DNA of 64,000 nucleotides, taken from Marinobacter sp. BGYM27 (GTDB lineage: Bacteria; Pseudomonadota; Gammaproteobacteria; Pseudomonadales; Oleiphilaceae). The stretch's first letter is position 1, and every line of letters begins with the position of its first letter. The stretch is taken from contig JANZNS010000002.1 in the NCBI GenBank assembly GCA_025153445.1, forward strand, positions 1 through 64,000. The letters run 5' to 3'. The translations under genes and the position numbers were made by a program. Of this stretch, positions 53,423 through 63,634 are shown one piece after another. The notes under the pieces were generated by a model that worked only from the letters and a program-made list of their open reading frames with translations, was not told the origin of the DNA and ran no database searches.

Positions 53423-54349
53423 CTAGCCCGCCGCAACCAATCCTTCCAGATGCGCACCGGTACCCTCTGCCAGTGCTTTTAGATGATAGCCACCTTCCAG
53501 TGTTGAGACGATTCGGTCATTCGCCGTGTCATGAGCGACGCTGGTGAGCATGTCCGTCAACCAGCGATAATCCGCCGATTCCAGTTCCAGATTCGCCATC
53601 GGGTCGAGCTTGTGAGAGTCGAAACCGGCCGAGACCAGCACCAGTTGCGGTTTGAAATCCTGAAGTTTATGCAACCAGTCGGCTTCCACTTTCTTGCGGT
53701 AATCGCTGGCTGATGTGCCCGCCATGATAGGGCTATTGATAATGTTCTCGGGCTGACGGTACACGTGGGAGTGTGGGTAGAAGGGGTGCTGGAAGCTGGA
53801 ACACATCAGGATTCGCTCATCTTCCTGAACGATATCGACGGTACCGTTGCCCTGGTGCACATCAAAATCCACTATCGCAACCCGCTCAAGTCCATGAAAG
53901 GTGAGGGCATGGTACGCTGCCAGCGCGATGTTGTTGTAAAAACAGAACCCCATCGATTTGCCGCGCTCAGCGTGATGACCGGGTGGTCGCGCCGCGATGA
54001 AGGCGTTGGTTGCCTGGCCTGACAACACCATATCAACGGCTTGCACATTGGCGCCGGCAGCGAGCCGCGCAGCACGCAGGGTATGGGGCATCATCGCGGT
54101 GTCAGGATCAGTGAAAACCCGGCCCTGGGTTGGCTGCATCATATCGAGCTGCCGTAAATAGGTTTCCGGGTGTACTTTAAGGAGCTGATCCCGAGTGATT
54201 TCTTCCGGTCGCACCCAGTCCAGTTCACTGCCCAGGTTCATATCAGCCAGATAGCTGATAATCGCGATAAGACGCTCCGGTGACTCGGGGTGTTCAGCCC
54301 CCATATTGTGTTTCTGGAAGTCATCGTGGGAAAAAAAAGCGGTTGTCAT
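53423..54349 (-). CDS. Histone deacetylase family (AcuC-like) protein
   Basis: The 308-residue zinc hydrolase shows the catalytic His pair in RPPGHHAERG (H125, H126), zinc ligands in VDFDVHQGNG (D163, H165) and SAGFDSH (D244), and the LEGGYHL motif. The family deacetylates acetyl-lysine proteins, polyamines or related amides; residues alone do not fix the substrate. The start at 54349 (MTTAFFSHDDF) is favoured over an upstream ATG at 54403. It is divergent from a Pat-like acetyltransferase, which makes lysine deacetylation attractive. Confidence 0.92.
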   Translation of the reverse strand: MTTAFFSHDDFQKHNMGAEHPESPERLIAIISYLADMNLGSELDWVRPEEITRDQLLKVHPETYLRQLDMMQPTQGRVFTDPDTAMMPHTLRAARLAAGANVQAVDMVLSGQATNAFIAARPPGHHAERGKSMGFCFYNNIALAAYHALTFHGLERVAIVDFDVHQGNGTVDIVQEDERILMCSSFQHPFYPHSHVYRQPENIINSPIMAGTSASDYRKKVEADWLHKLQDFKPQLVLVSAGFDSHKLDPMANLELESADYRWLTDMLTSVAHDTANDRIVSTLEGGYHLKALAEGTGAHLEGLVAAG

Positions 54350-54566
54350 AAAATGCAGGTCCAATCCGGGCGGCCGTTCAAGCCCCATGCCGTTTAAGGC
54401 CATGGTATCAGTCTTGTCGCTATTGCGCTGCGCTTCTTTAAGCTAGCTCATACGCGCATTAAATTCGTTGATTGCCGGTATATTTATCAGAACGACATTG
54501 ATTTGTCCGACTTTCCCTTTACGATCAGAGTCATCAAGATGATATTTGGTTTATAGGGAGCACGTT

Positions 54567-57305
54567 GTGGGCACACGTTATCTGGAAAGCCTGTTTAATC
54601 CCGGGTCCATTGTGATTGTGGGGGCTTCCGAGCGCGCCACCAACCTGGGCGGGATGGTGCTGCGAAACCTGATGTCCGGCGGTTTTCCCGGTGATCTTAT
54701 GGTTATTAACCGCAATGACTACGAGACAGTGCACGGGGTTAAGTGCTTCCATAAAGTCTCAAAGATGCCAATTTCACCGGATCTGGCGATTATCTGTACC
54801 CCTCCTGAAACCGTACCCCGCATGGTGCGTCAGCTCGGCGAAGCCGGTGTCAAAACGGCGATAGTCATGACCGGTGGTATGTCCCGTGCACACAGTAAAA
54901 CCGGCCAGCCGCTGATGTATTCCGTGCGCGATGCCGGGCGGGAATATGGCATTCGTATTCTGGGGCCCAACACGATCGGGTTGATGGTGCCGTCGCGCAG
55001 CATGAACGCCACCTATGCCCATATGGGCGCTCTGCCCGGAAAGGTTGCGTTTGTGGGGCAGTCCGGCACGATCGCCAGCTCAATTATCGACTGGGCTTTT
55101 GCCCGTGGCGTCGGCTTTTCTCACTTTCTGACCCTGGGCGATGGGATGGATATCGGCCACGATGATCTGATCGATTATCTGGCCCAGGACCCCAGTTGTC
55201 GGGCCATCTTGCTGCATATCGAGAATATTCCGGACCCTCGCCGGTTCGTGTCTGCGGTGCGAGTGGCCTCCCGAACCAAGCCTGTTATTGCCGTCAAGAG
55301 CGGACGTGTACCGGAATCCGAATGGATGCCGGTAAAGCTGCCGATGGGTATCTCGCGAACAGATCCGATCTACGATGCCGTTCTGAGACGGGCGGGTGTC
55401 TTGCGAGTGGATGGCCTCGGCCAAATGTTCGATGCGCTTGAGTCACTCACCCGAATGCGCCCGGTGCGCAGGGAAGAGTTGGTGATTATGGCAAACGGCG
55501 TGGGCCCGGGGGTGCTGTCAGTTGATCGCCTGTCGGCTTTGGGGGGGGAGCTGGCCAGTCTCTCAAACGATACCATTGAGGCGTTGGCCAAATTGATGCC
55601 CTCGTACTGGACCCGCAAGAACCCGATCGATCTGGGCTACGATGCTTCACCGACGCTGTACGCGGATACGCTGAGGGTATTGGCCAAAGACCCGAATGTG
55701 TCCAACGTGCTGGTGATGTATGCCCCGAGCCTGACCGAAGACAGCCTTCATATTGCTGACTCTGTAGTGCAGGCCAGCAAAGGCACGCGACTGAACATCT
55801 TTACCTGCTGGCTGGGGCAGAGCACGGTTCTGGATGCCCGGGACGAATTCTATCGAGTGGGCATTCCGTCGTTTTTCTCTCCCGAGAAAGCCGTGACGGC
55901 GTTTATGCAACACGTGAATCACCAGCGGGTTCAGCGCCTGCTGCGTGAAACGCCGGAATCATTTACCGATCATTATCTGGACCGTTCAACAGCCCGCAAA
56001 ATCGTCATGAAAGCGCATCGCTCCGGTCGCAATCATTTGTCGAACAGTGAAGCGCGGGCGGTGATTCAGGATTACGGCTTGCGCACAGTCAATACACTCT
56101 ACTGCGATGACGTGGATGGTGTGCTTGAGACATTCCAGGTTGAGCGCCGGCCAATCGACATCACGCTGATCCATGAACGCGGTTGCCATCCGTTTATGGA
56201 AGAACAGTCAGGTCGGGGACGGTACAAGGCGACGATCCAGGGGCTCAATAGCGAAAACGCCATCATCGATTCCTGTCGGGTGTTACTGGAAGAGTATCGG
56301 GCGCATTACCCCAGCAGCGGATTTCTGGGATTCGCAGTGCAGCGGACTTATCAGCATCTGGGGGGCATTGCGTTCAGCGTGGGTATCACGCGCGACCCGG
56401 TCTTCGGGCCGCTGGTGGTCTGTGGTGCTGCCGGCGCCAGCGTCAATGTGCGTACCGATCGACAGATCGCCTTGCCGCCATTGAATATGGTGCTGGCTAA
56501 AGAGTTACTGCGCCGCACTTACATGTACCGTCTGCTTCGGGAATACAGCCTGCAGCCTGAAGAAGATATTCGTGCCGTGTGCGAAACCCTGGTGACGCTG
56601 TCGCAGATCGTTATCGATATTCCTCATATTCGTGGGCTGGAAATTTTGCCGCTCTTGTTTAGTCGCGACGGGGCCGTGGCAGTTGATGTTGCGATTGATC
56701 TGGCAGACAAGCCCGGCCGGCCGATTATTCAGCCGTATCCGCGAGAGCTGGAGGAGTGGCTGGTCCTGCCCAAATCCGGCCGCAAGGTGATTGTCCGGCC
56801 CGTGCTGGCAGAAGACGAGCCCACACACAGAGACTTCCATCACCAACAGTCACCTGAGTCTATCCGCTACCGTTTTTTCCAGTACCGAAAGCACTTCTCC
56901 CATGAAGATGTCGCTCAGATGGTTCAGATCGACTATGACCGGGAAATGGTCTTTATCGCCAACGCCCAACGGGAAGAGGGGGTTGGCGAGGAAACGCTGG
57001 GTACCGTGCGTGGTTGGACGGACGCTGACAACCTTCAATGCGAGTTTGCTGTCATGGTGCAGGATAAGCTGGCGGGCGAAGGGCTGGGGTTCAGCCTGAT
57101 GCAAAAATTGATTGATTACTGCCGCAACCGGGGTACGGTCGAGATGATCGGTAATGTATTACCGGATAACCGGCCAATGCTGGCATTGGCGAAACGACTG
57201 GGATTTGACGCCAAGTACAATATCGAAGAAGACGTCATTGATTTGCGTCTTCAGCTCAATGAACCACAGAAAGACTGGCAGCGAGAGCGCCTGAAAGGGC
57301 GATAA
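54567..57305 (+). CDS. Pat-like acyl-CoA synthetase (ADP-forming)/GNAT acetyltransferase fusion
   Basis: The 912-residue protein has a CoA-binding Rossmann domain (PGSIVIVGASERATNLGGMVL), succinyl-CoA-ligase-like domains, an ATP-grasp domain and a C-terminal GNAT domain (about 745-890; GTVRGWTDADNLQCEFAVMV, LAGEGLGFSLMQKLI). This is the layout of protein lysine acetyltransferase Pat/YfiQ, in which the synthetase part is usually inactive. Pat acetylates enzymes such as acetyl-CoA synthetase. AGGGAG lies before the GTG at 54567. It is divergent from the deacetylase gene. Confidence 0.92.
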   Translation: MGTRYLESLFNPGSIVIVGASERATNLGGMVLRNLMSGGFPGDLMVINRNDYETVHGVKCFHKVSKMPISPDLAIICTPPETVPRMVRQLGEAGVKTAIVMTGGMSRAHSKTGQPLMYSVRDAGREYGIRILGPNTIGLMVPSRSMNATYAHMGALPGKVAFVGQSGTIASSIIDWAFARGVGFSHFLTLGDGMDIGHDDLIDYLAQDPSCRAILLHIENIPDPRRFVSAVRVASRTKPVIAVKSGRVPESEWMPVKLPMGISRTDPIYDAVLRRAGVLRVDGLGQMFDALESLTRMRPVRREELVIMANGVGPGVLSVDRLSALGGELASLSNDTIEALAKLMPSYWTRKNPIDLGYDASPTLYADTLRVLAKDPNVSNVLVMYAPSLTEDSLHIADSVVQASKGTRLNIFTCWLGQSTVLDARDEFYRVGIPSFFSPEKAVTAFMQHVNHQRVQRLLRETPESFTDHYLDRSTARKIVMKAHRSGRNHLSNSEARAVIQDYGLRTVNTLYCDDVDGVLETFQVERRPIDITLIHERGCHPFMEEQSGRGRYKATIQGLNSENAIIDSCRVLLEEYRAHYPSSGFLGFAVQRTYQHLGGIAFSVGITRDPVFGPLVVCGAAGASVNVRTDRQIALPPLNMVLAKELLRRTYMYRLLREYSLQPEEDIRAVCETLVTLSQIVIDIPHIRGLEILPLLFSRDGAVAVDVAIDLADKPGRPIIQPYPRELEEWLVLPKSGRKVIVRPVLAEDEPTHRDFHHQQSPESIRYRFFQYRKHFSHEDVAQMVQIDYDREMVFIANAQREEGVGEETLGTVRGWTDADNLQCEFAVMVQDKLAGEGLGFSLMQKLIDYCRNRGTVEMIGNVLPDNRPMLALAKRLGFDAKYNIEEDVIDLRLQLNEPQKDWQRERLKGR

Positions 57306-57324
57306 TGCCGATTGGAGATGACGC

Positions 57325-57348
57325 AAAAAAGGGAGCCGTTTGGCTCCC
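57325..57348 (-). terminator. Terminator of rdgC
   Basis: On the minus strand GGGAGCC-AAAC-GGCTCCC is followed by six T. It lies 36 bases after the rdgC stop and also ends the plus-strand Pat-like gene as a hairpin without a U tract. Confidence 0.8.
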
Positions 57349-57383
57349 CTCACGTTATTAACCTTCACGACCGATGACGGCCC

Positions 57384-58313
57384 TCAGGCTTCGTCGATAA
57401 TGGCCGAGCGGTCTTCGCCGCCGAGTGCCTCAAGCAACGCCGGGATCATCTGGGCCAGCTCCAGCGTCATCAGTGTGAATGACGCATCAAACTTCGCTGC
57501 AGCATCGTCCGCGTCGATATCGTCCAGCTTTTCCTGGAGCGTTTCGCCGAACTTGAGGCGACGCAGGGTCAGCTCTTCGTCCAGTACGAACGAGAGGTTG
57601 TCGTCCCAGGTCAGAGACAGCTTGGTGACCTGCATGCCGGCGTTCAGGTGATTGCGGATTTCATCGCCCAGTAGGTCAATGCCTTTGGAGCGCACGACGC
57701 CGCCTTCTTCACCGGTATCCTTGAGTTCGCATTCATCGCCCAGCGTAACGGCAGAAGGGATGTCGATGGTCTCGCTTAGCCAGCCTGAAAAGGTAAATGC
57801 GGGAGCTTGCTCAAGTGCAGGTGGGCGAATGGGCAATGATCCAATCGCCTTGCGCAATGTTGTCGCGATTTCTTCTGCCTGCTTGTCGGAAGCCGTATCG
57901 ACGATCATGAAGCCGTCCTGAGGCGCCAAATAGGCAAAGGTGCGGCGGGATTTGGTAAAGGCCCGCGGCAGCATCTCCTGGGTCACCTGTTCTTTGATTT
58001 CCTCTTTTTCTTTGCGAGCCACTTTACGCATCTGCTCGGCTTCGATCTGCTCTACCTGCTCGGTGACGGCTTCTTTTATGACAGCAGCCGGCAGTACTTT
58101 TTCTTCCTTGCGCAGAGCAACCAGATGGTAGCCGTTGGCGCTGTGTACCTTTAGCTGACCATGGCGACCCAGTGGCGAGACCCAGCCTTGTTTGAAAGTG
58201 TCTTGCGAACCACAGGGGGTAAAGGCATCGGCTTCGAGCTTGGCTTCAAGGTCTGCGATATCGACTGAGAAAGGCTTGGTAAAACGGTAAATTCGGGCGT
58301 TACGGAACCACAT
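57384..58313 (-). CDS. rdgC: Recombination-associated protein RdgC
   Basis: RdgC is a ring-forming DNA-binding protein that limits RecA-dependent recombination. The 309-residue product starts MWFRNARIYRFTKPF as the family does, and contains WVSPLGRHGQLKVHSANGYHLVALR and the C-terminal SLTWDDNLSFVLDEELTLRRLKF. The ATG at 58313 has AGGA upstream; the open frame starts 8 codons earlier. Confidence 0.95.
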   Translation of the reverse strand: MWFRNARIYRFTKPFSVDIADLEAKLEADAFTPCGSQDTFKQGWVSPLGRHGQLKVHSANGYHLVALRKEEKVLPAAVIKEAVTEQVEQIEAEQMRKVARKEKEEIKEQVTQEMLPRAFTKSRRTFAYLAPQDGFMIVDTASDKQAEEIATTLRKAIGSLPIRPPALEQAPAFTFSGWLSETIDIPSAVTLGDECELKDTGEEGGVVRSKGIDLLGDEIRNHLNAGMQVTKLSLTWDDNLSFVLDEELTLRRLKFGETLQEKLDDIDADDAAAKFDASFTLMTLELAQMIPALLEALGGEDRSAIIDEA

Positions 58314-58376
58314 GACATCGTGTCCTGTTGTTGGCAATTTAAGTAAAAGGTTTGACGGTCGGCGAAGGGCGGCGCC

Positions 58377-58577
58377 CTATATCTGTACCACCTCGACCAT
58401 CACGGTTTTGATAATAAAGCCCACCACTCCGGCGCCCAGCGCAGTGAACAGAATGAAAGTGCCAAAGCGGCCGGCTTTGGATTTTTTGGCGAGATCAAAA
58501 ACGATAAATCCCATAAACGCGATCAGTGCTGTCAGTAACACGTACATCGAAATTTCAGAAAAAAGCGCTTCGTTCAT
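58377..58577 (-). CDS. DUF2788 small membrane protein
   Basis: The 66-residue protein has two membrane helices (SMYVLLTALIAFMGFIVFDLA and a second near the C terminus) around the conserved KKSKAGRFGTFILF loop, which identifies the DUF2788 family. Function is unknown. GGAG lies upstream of the ATG. It is 63 bases upstream of rdgC on the same strand and may be co-transcribed with it. Confidence 0.85.
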   Translation of the reverse strand: MNEALFSEISMYVLLTALIAFMGFIVFDLAKKSKAGRFGTFILFTALGAGVVGFIIKTVMVEVVQI

Positions 58578-58670
58578 CAAGTACTCCGTGTTTCCGGGCG
58601 CAGAAGGAGGGCGCCCGAACAGTGTTTGTCGTCCGGTATCGCCGGGATATTAAGGGAGCCGTGCTTGTGA

Positions 58671-59447
58671 TCAGGCCTGGGCGTCGCGGAGGAATACCCA
58701 GTTGTCGCCGCTGGATTGTTCGTCACTGAAGCGATAGCCGTCGTAGTCGAACTGCTTCAGGTCGTCCGGCGCGGTGATACGGTTTTTGATGGCGTAGGCG
58801 CACATCAGGCCGCGGGCCTTTTTGGCATAAAAGCTGATCATCTTGTACTGGCCGTTTTTCCAGTCTTTGAACTGAGGCGTGATGATACGGGCATTGAGCG
58901 ATTTTTTCCTGACGCTTTTGAAATATTCGTTGGACGCCAGGTTAATCAGTACACTGCTATCATTCGCATCATTCGCATCATTCAGCGCGTTGGTGATGGT
59001 GTCACCCCAGAAGGCATACAGATCCTTGCCACGCGTGTTCTCAAACCGGGTCCCCATTTCAAGGCGGTAAGGCTGCATTAAATCGAGTGGTTTGAGAAGT
59101 CCGTAAAGACCGGACAGTATCCGCAGGTGGTTCTGGGCGAAGGCAAAATCGTCTTCGGAAAAGTCCGGAGCGTTCAGGCCGGTATACACATCACCATTAA
59201 ATGCCAGTACGGCGGGCCGGGCGTTATCAGGTGTGAATGGTGTATGCCACTGACTGAAGCGGTCGGCATTTAATTGGCCCAGTTTTTCGCTGATATGCAT
59301 CAGGTTGCTGACCTGATGTGGCTCCAGCGGTTTGAGTTGGTCGATCAACTCACAGGCATCATCAAGAAAGGCCGGCTGAGTGTATGTCTCGGTGGCCAGA
59401 GGGCTTTCAAAGTCGAGATTCTTTGCTGGTGAAATCACCATCAGCAT
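58671..59447 (-). CDS. yaaA: Peroxide stress protein YaaA
   Basis: YaaA (DUF328) lowers intracellular free iron during hydrogen peroxide stress. The 258-residue product starts [17 protein letters not shown] and contains [25 protein letters not shown] and the C-terminal [13 protein letters not shown]. An in-frame 9-base tandem repeat encodes NDANDAND within the loop after ITNALND. It is transcribed alone, with a hairpin-poor 100-base gap to the next gene. Confidence 0.94.
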   Translation of the reverse strand: MLMVISPAKNLDFESPLATETYTQPAFLDDACELIDQLKPLEPHQVSNLMHISEKLGQLNADRFSQWHTPFTPDNARPAVLAFNGDVYTGLNAPDFSEDDFAFAQNHLRILSGLYGLLKPLDLMQPYRLEMGTRFENTRGKDLYAFWGDTITNALNDANDANDSSVLINLASNEYFKSVRKKSLNARIITPQFKDWKNGQYKMISFYAKKARGLMCAYAIKNRITAPDDLKQFDYDGYRFSDEQSSGDNWVFLRDAQA

Positions 59448-59547
59448 GGCGGGATATCCTCTTTGAATTCCTGAAAGATGCTATAGCTTAAACTAACGTA
59501 AAAAAGCTGGGTAATTGTGAATCGCTATAATGTGATTAGTGAGTGTC

Positions 59548-59790
59548 TCAGTGCATAGAACCCAGAAAGGCCATTAACTCGGCCTGGGTAAATGGCCAGT
59601 CGAGCTCCTGTTGGGTGTCAGTGCGCTGCAGCACGGGAATCCGGGTGCCGTAGCGCTCAACCAGCGCAGGGGATTGGGCTATGTCGACCACATCCACCGG
59701 TATGGGCGGATCCATCGGCGTTTGCACCATCAGTTCTTCAGCGAGTTCACAGAGGTGGCACTTTTCAGTAGTGTAGAAAACCAGTTCCAT
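59548..59790 (-). CDS. Glutaredoxin-like (DUF836) protein
   Basis: The 80-residue thioredoxin-fold protein starts MELVFYTTEKCHLCELAEEL with a CHLC redox motif, then VDVVDIAQSPALVERYGTRIPVLQR with the cis-proline. It matches the DUF836 family of small glutaredoxin-like proteins; the partner is unknown. It ends 2 bases before the YciK-type gene on the same strand, so the two are probably co-translated. Confidence 0.9.
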   Translation of the reverse strand: MELVFYTTEKCHLCELAEELMVQTPMDPPIPVDVVDIAQSPALVERYGTRIPVLQRTDTQQELDWPFTQAELMAFLGSMH

Positions 59791-59792
59791 TG

Positions 59793-60536
59793 TTATCGTG
59801 CATCCAGTTGTTGGCCCGTGACACCGGCACTGTCTGGGCCCATTAGGTAAAGGTACGCGGGCATAATGTCTTCCGGCGTCGGATTGCTGGCTGGATTCTC
59901 AGCCGGGTAGGCGTGGGCACGCATGTTGGTGCGGGTTGCGCCGGGGTTCAGGCTGTTGACGCGCACATTGTGGCGCTCGTCATCAAGTTCATCGGCGAGC
60001 AACTGGCTCAGACCTTCCAGCGCGAACTTGGACACCGAATAGGCACCCCAATAGGCTTTGGCTTTGCGGCCCACACTGGATGACGTGAAGACGATTGAGG
60101 CGTCACTTGACTGTCGCAAAGCGGGAATCAGTGCCCGGGTCAGCAGGAAAGGCGCCGTAACGTTGACCCGCATGATTTGATCCCAAGTGGCCGGGTCATA
60201 CATTTCCACAGGCGTGCGCTGCCCCAGCAGAGCCGCATTGTGCAGGATGCCGTCGAGACGACCGAAGGATTCCTCAATGGTCATGGCAACATCTTCGTAG
60301 TCTTTTGCTACGGCGCCGTCCAGATTAAGCGGCACAATCGCCGGCTGCGGGTAACCTGCGGCTTCAATTTCATCGTAGATGGCTTCAAGTTTGCTGATGG
60401 TCCGACCCAGCAGGATCACGGTTGCGCCATGTGCAGCATAGGTTTTGGCAGCACAACGGCCGATACCGTCGCCAGCACCGGTCACCAGAATGATGCGATT
60501 TTTCAGTAGGTCTGCAGGTGCGCTGTAGTCTTGCAT
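59793..60536 (-). CDS. yciK: Short-chain dehydrogenase (YciK family)
   Basis: The 247-residue SDR protein has the NAD(P)-binding motif VTGAGDGIGRCAAKTYA, the NNA-type LHNAALLG, and the catalytic YxxxK in YWGAYSVSKFALEG. YciK-type enzymes are conserved next to gph/ubiG in gammaproteobacteria; the physiological substrate is unknown. Spacing of 110 bases separates it from mupP on the same strand. Confidence 0.9.
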   Translation of the reverse strand: MQDYSAPADLLKNRIILVTGAGDGIGRCAAKTYAAHGATVILLGRTISKLEAIYDEIEAAGYPQPAIVPLNLDGAVAKDYEDVAMTIEESFGRLDGILHNAALLGQRTPVEMYDPATWDQIMRVNVTAPFLLTRALIPALRQSSDASIVFTSSSVGRKAKAYWGAYSVSKFALEGLSQLLADELDDERHNVRVNSLNPGATRTNMRAHAYPAENPASNPTPEDIMPAYLYLMGPDSAGVTGQQLDAR

Positions 60537-60646
60537 GTTGAATCGTCCCGAAAATAGTGACCAGAAAATCGTGCGGTAACGATCAGATTACCAGTCAGTG
60601 ATACGTCATCAAATTGTTTAGGTGTTGTCAGCGGCGTCGCGATGTC

Positions 60647-61309
60647 TCAGGACGCCGTGAGCAATGCTTCCAGTTCTCTGGCTGAGTCGATAATGATATC
60701 CGCGTTCCACTCTGCAATGACGCCCGGGTGCTGAATATAGCCATAACGCGCTGCAATGGTTTTCATGCCCGCTCGCCTGCCTGCTTCGATGTCACGGATA
60801 TGATCGCCCACGTAGATGCCACCTTCAGTGCTCACGCCCATCAGGTGGCAGGCCAGCTGCAGTGATTCAGGGTGAGGTTTGCGATGTTCAACATCATCCG
60901 GGCAAACCAGCGCGTCGCAGCGGTCGTGCAGGTGCAAAGCGTGCAGCAGCGGCACGCTGAAGCGCCGTGGTTTGTTGGTCACGATGCCCCAGGGGATGCC
61001 ATTGTCTTCCAGGGTATCAAGCACCGCGTCCATGCCGGGGAAAAGACGCGTGTCGACGGCCACTTCATCCTCGTAAAGGTCGAGGAACTCACTGTGGCGA
61101 TCGAAGTAGTCTTCATCATCTGGCGACAGATCAAAGCCCAACAGAATCATGGCCCGCGCGCCCTCAGACACCACTTCACGGATCTGGTGCTCCGGCAGAG
61201 CACGGAGCCCGTAGCGCTTGCGAATCACATTGAGACAGCGCACAAAATCCGGTGCGGTATCGATCAGCGTGCCGTCGAGATCAAACAATACCGAGCTTGG
61301 GCGGGTCAC
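60647..61309 (-). CDS. mupP: HAD phosphatase, probable N-acetylmuramic acid 6-phosphate phosphatase
   Basis: The 220-residue HAD-superfamily enzyme shows motif [11 protein letters not shown], motif II VTNKP, the motif III Lys in HRKPHPES and motif [12 protein letters not shown]. Its position directly after ubiG is the one held by MupP of Pseudomonas, which acts in cell wall recycling; phosphoglycolate phosphatase (gph) is the alternative. Its ATG overlaps the ubiG stop by 4 bases, so expression is coupled to ubiG. Confidence 0.88.
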   Translation of the reverse strand: MTRPSSVLFDLDGTLIDTAPDFVRCLNVIRKRYGLRALPEHQIREVVSEGARAMILLGFDLSPDDEDYFDRHSEFLDLYEDEVAVDTRLFPGMDAVLDTLEDNGIPWGIVTNKPRRFSVPLLHALHLHDRCDALVCPDDVEHRKPHPESLQLACHLMGVSTEGGIYVGDHIRDIEAGRRAGMKTIAARYGYIQHPGVIAEWNADIIIDSARELEALLTAS

Positions 61310-62052
61310 GCTGATGCTGTCTCGGGTGCTGTATTGCCGGCGATGGCGTCCAGCTTGGCGTGCATCAGATAGTTCACATCCACGTCGCGCCCGAGCTTAT
61401 AGATCCGGGTGACCGGGTTGTAGGTCATACCGGTGAGATCCTGCACATCGAATTCTGCTTTGCGCAGAAACTCGGACATTTCGGATGGCCGGATAAACTT
61501 GCGCCATTCGTGGGTGCCCTTGGGGAGCATGTTGAGCACATACTCTGCTCCGACAATCGCAAACAGGAAGGATTTCGGGTTGCGATTGATGGTCGACACA
61601 AACAGGTCTCCACCGGGGCGCAGGAGTTTGGCGCATGCCTGGATAATGGAGGCGGGCTCGGGGACATGCTCCAGCATTTCCAGGCAGGTTATGGCATCGT
61701 ATTGTCCGGCGTGTTCCGGATCAGCGGCCAGTTCTTCAATGGTGATCTGCCGATAATCGACTTTGATGCCGGATTCCAGACCGTGCAGGCGGGCCACTGA
61801 AAGCGGTGCTTCGCCCATATCGATTCCGGTCACATGGGCGCCACGCAGGGCCATGCCTTCACTCAGCAAGCCGCCGCCGCAGCCGACATCCAGCACTTTC
61901 CGGCCGGGCAGAGGTGCTCGCTCGTCAATATAGTTCAGTCGCAGCGGGTTGATTTCGTGAAGCGGTTTGAACTCGCTGCCGGGATCCCACCAGCGGCTGG
62001 CCAGCGCCTCAAACTTGGCAATCTCGTTCCGGTCTACGTTTTGCTCGGTCAT
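61306..62052 (-). CDS. ubiG: Ubiquinone biosynthesis O-methyltransferase UbiG
   Basis: UbiG performs both O-methylations in ubiquinone synthesis. The 248-residue product starts with [34 protein letters not shown] (read at about residues 9-42) and has the SAM motif [15 protein letters not shown], then [25 protein letters not shown]. It overlaps mupP by 4 bases and follows mtaD by 41 bases on the same strand. Confidence 0.96.
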   Translation of the reverse strand: MTEQNVDRNEIAKFEALASRWWDPGSEFKPLHEINPLRLNYIDERAPLPGRKVLDVGCGGGLLSEGMALRGAHVTGIDMGEAPLSVARLHGLESGIKVDYRQITIEELAADPEHAGQYDAITCLEMLEHVPEPASIIQACAKLLRPGGDLFVSTINRNPKSFLFAIVGAEYVLNMLPKGTHEWRKFIRPSEMSEFLRKAEFDVQDLTGMTYNPVTRIYKLGRDVDVNYLMHAKLDAIAGNTAPETASA

Positions 62053-62093
62053 TCTCTGCTTTCCTATGAGGACTGGCTCAGTATCAGATAAAT

Positions 62094-63425
62094 TCAGCTG
62101 TTCTTTATTTTACAGGCCCACTGATCGACTTTCAGCATCAGATCGGGCACATCAATACGGGTCAGCTTGCCACCCTGAACCTGAGGAATACCCCCGATCC
62201 AACTATGGCTGAGTTCGCGGCCGTGCTGGCTGTACACCAGATGGGAGACGGGGTCGTAGATTGGCTGGCAAAAGGGGTCGCTCAGATCGAGCGCAATGAC
62301 ATCGGCCAGTTTGCCGGCTTCCAGCGAGCCGATTTCATTTTCACGGCCCAGTGCTTTTGCACCATTTATCGTGGCCATGGCCAGCGCTTCGTGAGCCGAC
62401 AGGGCTGCTGCATCATCGGCAACGGCCTTGGCAATCAAGGCTGCGGTATTGAGTTCACCGAAGAGGTTGTGATCGTTGTTGCTGGCCGCGCCATCGGTAC
62501 CGATCGCAACATTGATGCCGGCTTTCTGAATACGATCAACCGGGCAGAACCCGCTGGCGAGCTTCAGATTGGATTCCGGACAGTGAATGATGTGAGCACC
62601 GCTGCTCTTGATCAGATCGAGGTCTGTATCATCAACCTGCGTCATATGAACACACTGGGTCGCCGGCGACAGCAGGCCTATATCGGCCAGGCGCTGACTC
62701 GGTCGCAGGCCGGTTTTCTCGAGGGCATCGGTGACCTCAAATGCGGTTTCATGCAAGTGAATCTGGATGGCAATCTGCTTTTGCTTTGCCAGTTTTACAA
62801 TGGCCTTGAGCGGTTCATCCGAGACGGTATAGGGCGCATGAGGCCCGATTGCGATGCGGATGTAAGGATCGCCCGCCCACTGTTCGGCAAGCGCTGCGCC
62901 TTTGCTCAGGTATTCATCCGGTCCGCTGCCCCAAGGCGTTGGGAAGTCGAGCACAGGGAAACAGATCTGGCCACGAATGCCGATGTCGGATGCGACCTGG
63001 GCCGCTACTTCGGGGAAGAAGTACATATCCGAAAAACAGGTAGTGCCGGTGCGTAGCATTTCAGCGATCGCCAACCGAGTGCCGTCAGCAATGAACTCGC
63101 TGCTGATGAACTTGCCTTCTGCTGGCCAGATGTGCTCGTTCAGCCAGGTCATCAGGGGCAGGTCATCGGCCATACCCCGGAACAGCGACATGGCGGCGTG
63201 GCCGTGGGCGTTGACCAATCCCGGCATGATGGCATGAAGCGGCAGATCTACCGTTTCCCGGGCACGATAGCGTTGATCGGCTTCGGCCTGTGGAACAATG
63301 GCTTCAATCCTGTCGCCCTGGATCAGCAGGGCCTGATGCTCGAGTACCACGCCTGCCGGCACAACAGGAATGAGCCAGCGAGCGTTGATGCGGGTATCGA
63401 CGGCGGTGATGGTGTCAGCAGTCAT
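62094..63425 (-). CDS. mtaD: 5-methylthioadenosine/S-adenosylhomocysteine deaminase
   Basis: This amidohydrolase-superfamily (TRZ/ATZ) enzyme deaminates methylthioadenosine or SAH. The 443-residue product shows the zinc motif [15 protein letters not shown] (H74, H76), the HLHETAFEV and GPHAPYTV segments, and the metal-binding Asp in [16 protein letters not shown]. The ATG at 63425 follows AGGAAA; the frame is open 20 codons upstream. It is divergent from mtnA, another methylthioadenosine-salvage gene. Confidence 0.93.
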   Translation of the reverse strand: MTADTITAVDTRINARWLIPVVPAGVVLEHQALLIQGDRIEAIVPQAEADQRYRARETVDLPLHAIMPGLVNAHGHAAMSLFRGMADDLPLMTWLNEHIWPAEGKFISSEFIADGTRLAIAEMLRTGTTCFSDMYFFPEVAAQVASDIGIRGQICFPVLDFPTPWGSGPDEYLSKGAALAEQWAGDPYIRIAIGPHAPYTVSDEPLKAIVKLAKQKQIAIQIHLHETAFEVTDALEKTGLRPSQRLADIGLLSPATQCVHMTQVDDTDLDLIKSSGAHIIHCPESNLKLASGFCPVDRIQKAGINVAIGTDGAASNNDHNLFGELNTAALIAKAVADDAAALSAHEALAMATINGAKALGRENEIGSLEAGKLADVIALDLSDPFCQPIYDPVSHLVYSQHGRELSHSWIGGIPQVQGGKLTRIDVPDLMLKVDQWACKIKNS

Positions 63426-63634
63426 GCGTTTCCTGATGGCGCGACGCAGCGCTCGCTGCGCGCTAAAATGCGTTGGAGGGCGCACTCAGCTACGACGCCC
63501 GAATATGCTCGCCAGTATAGCGATCACGTCAGGTATGAACCAGCCGCAGAGGTTCCTTAGGCTGCGCCCTTCTCGTTATAATCGATTCAACGCTCCATTT
63601 CCGGACGACCTTTCTGGCAGGACTGCAATTACCC

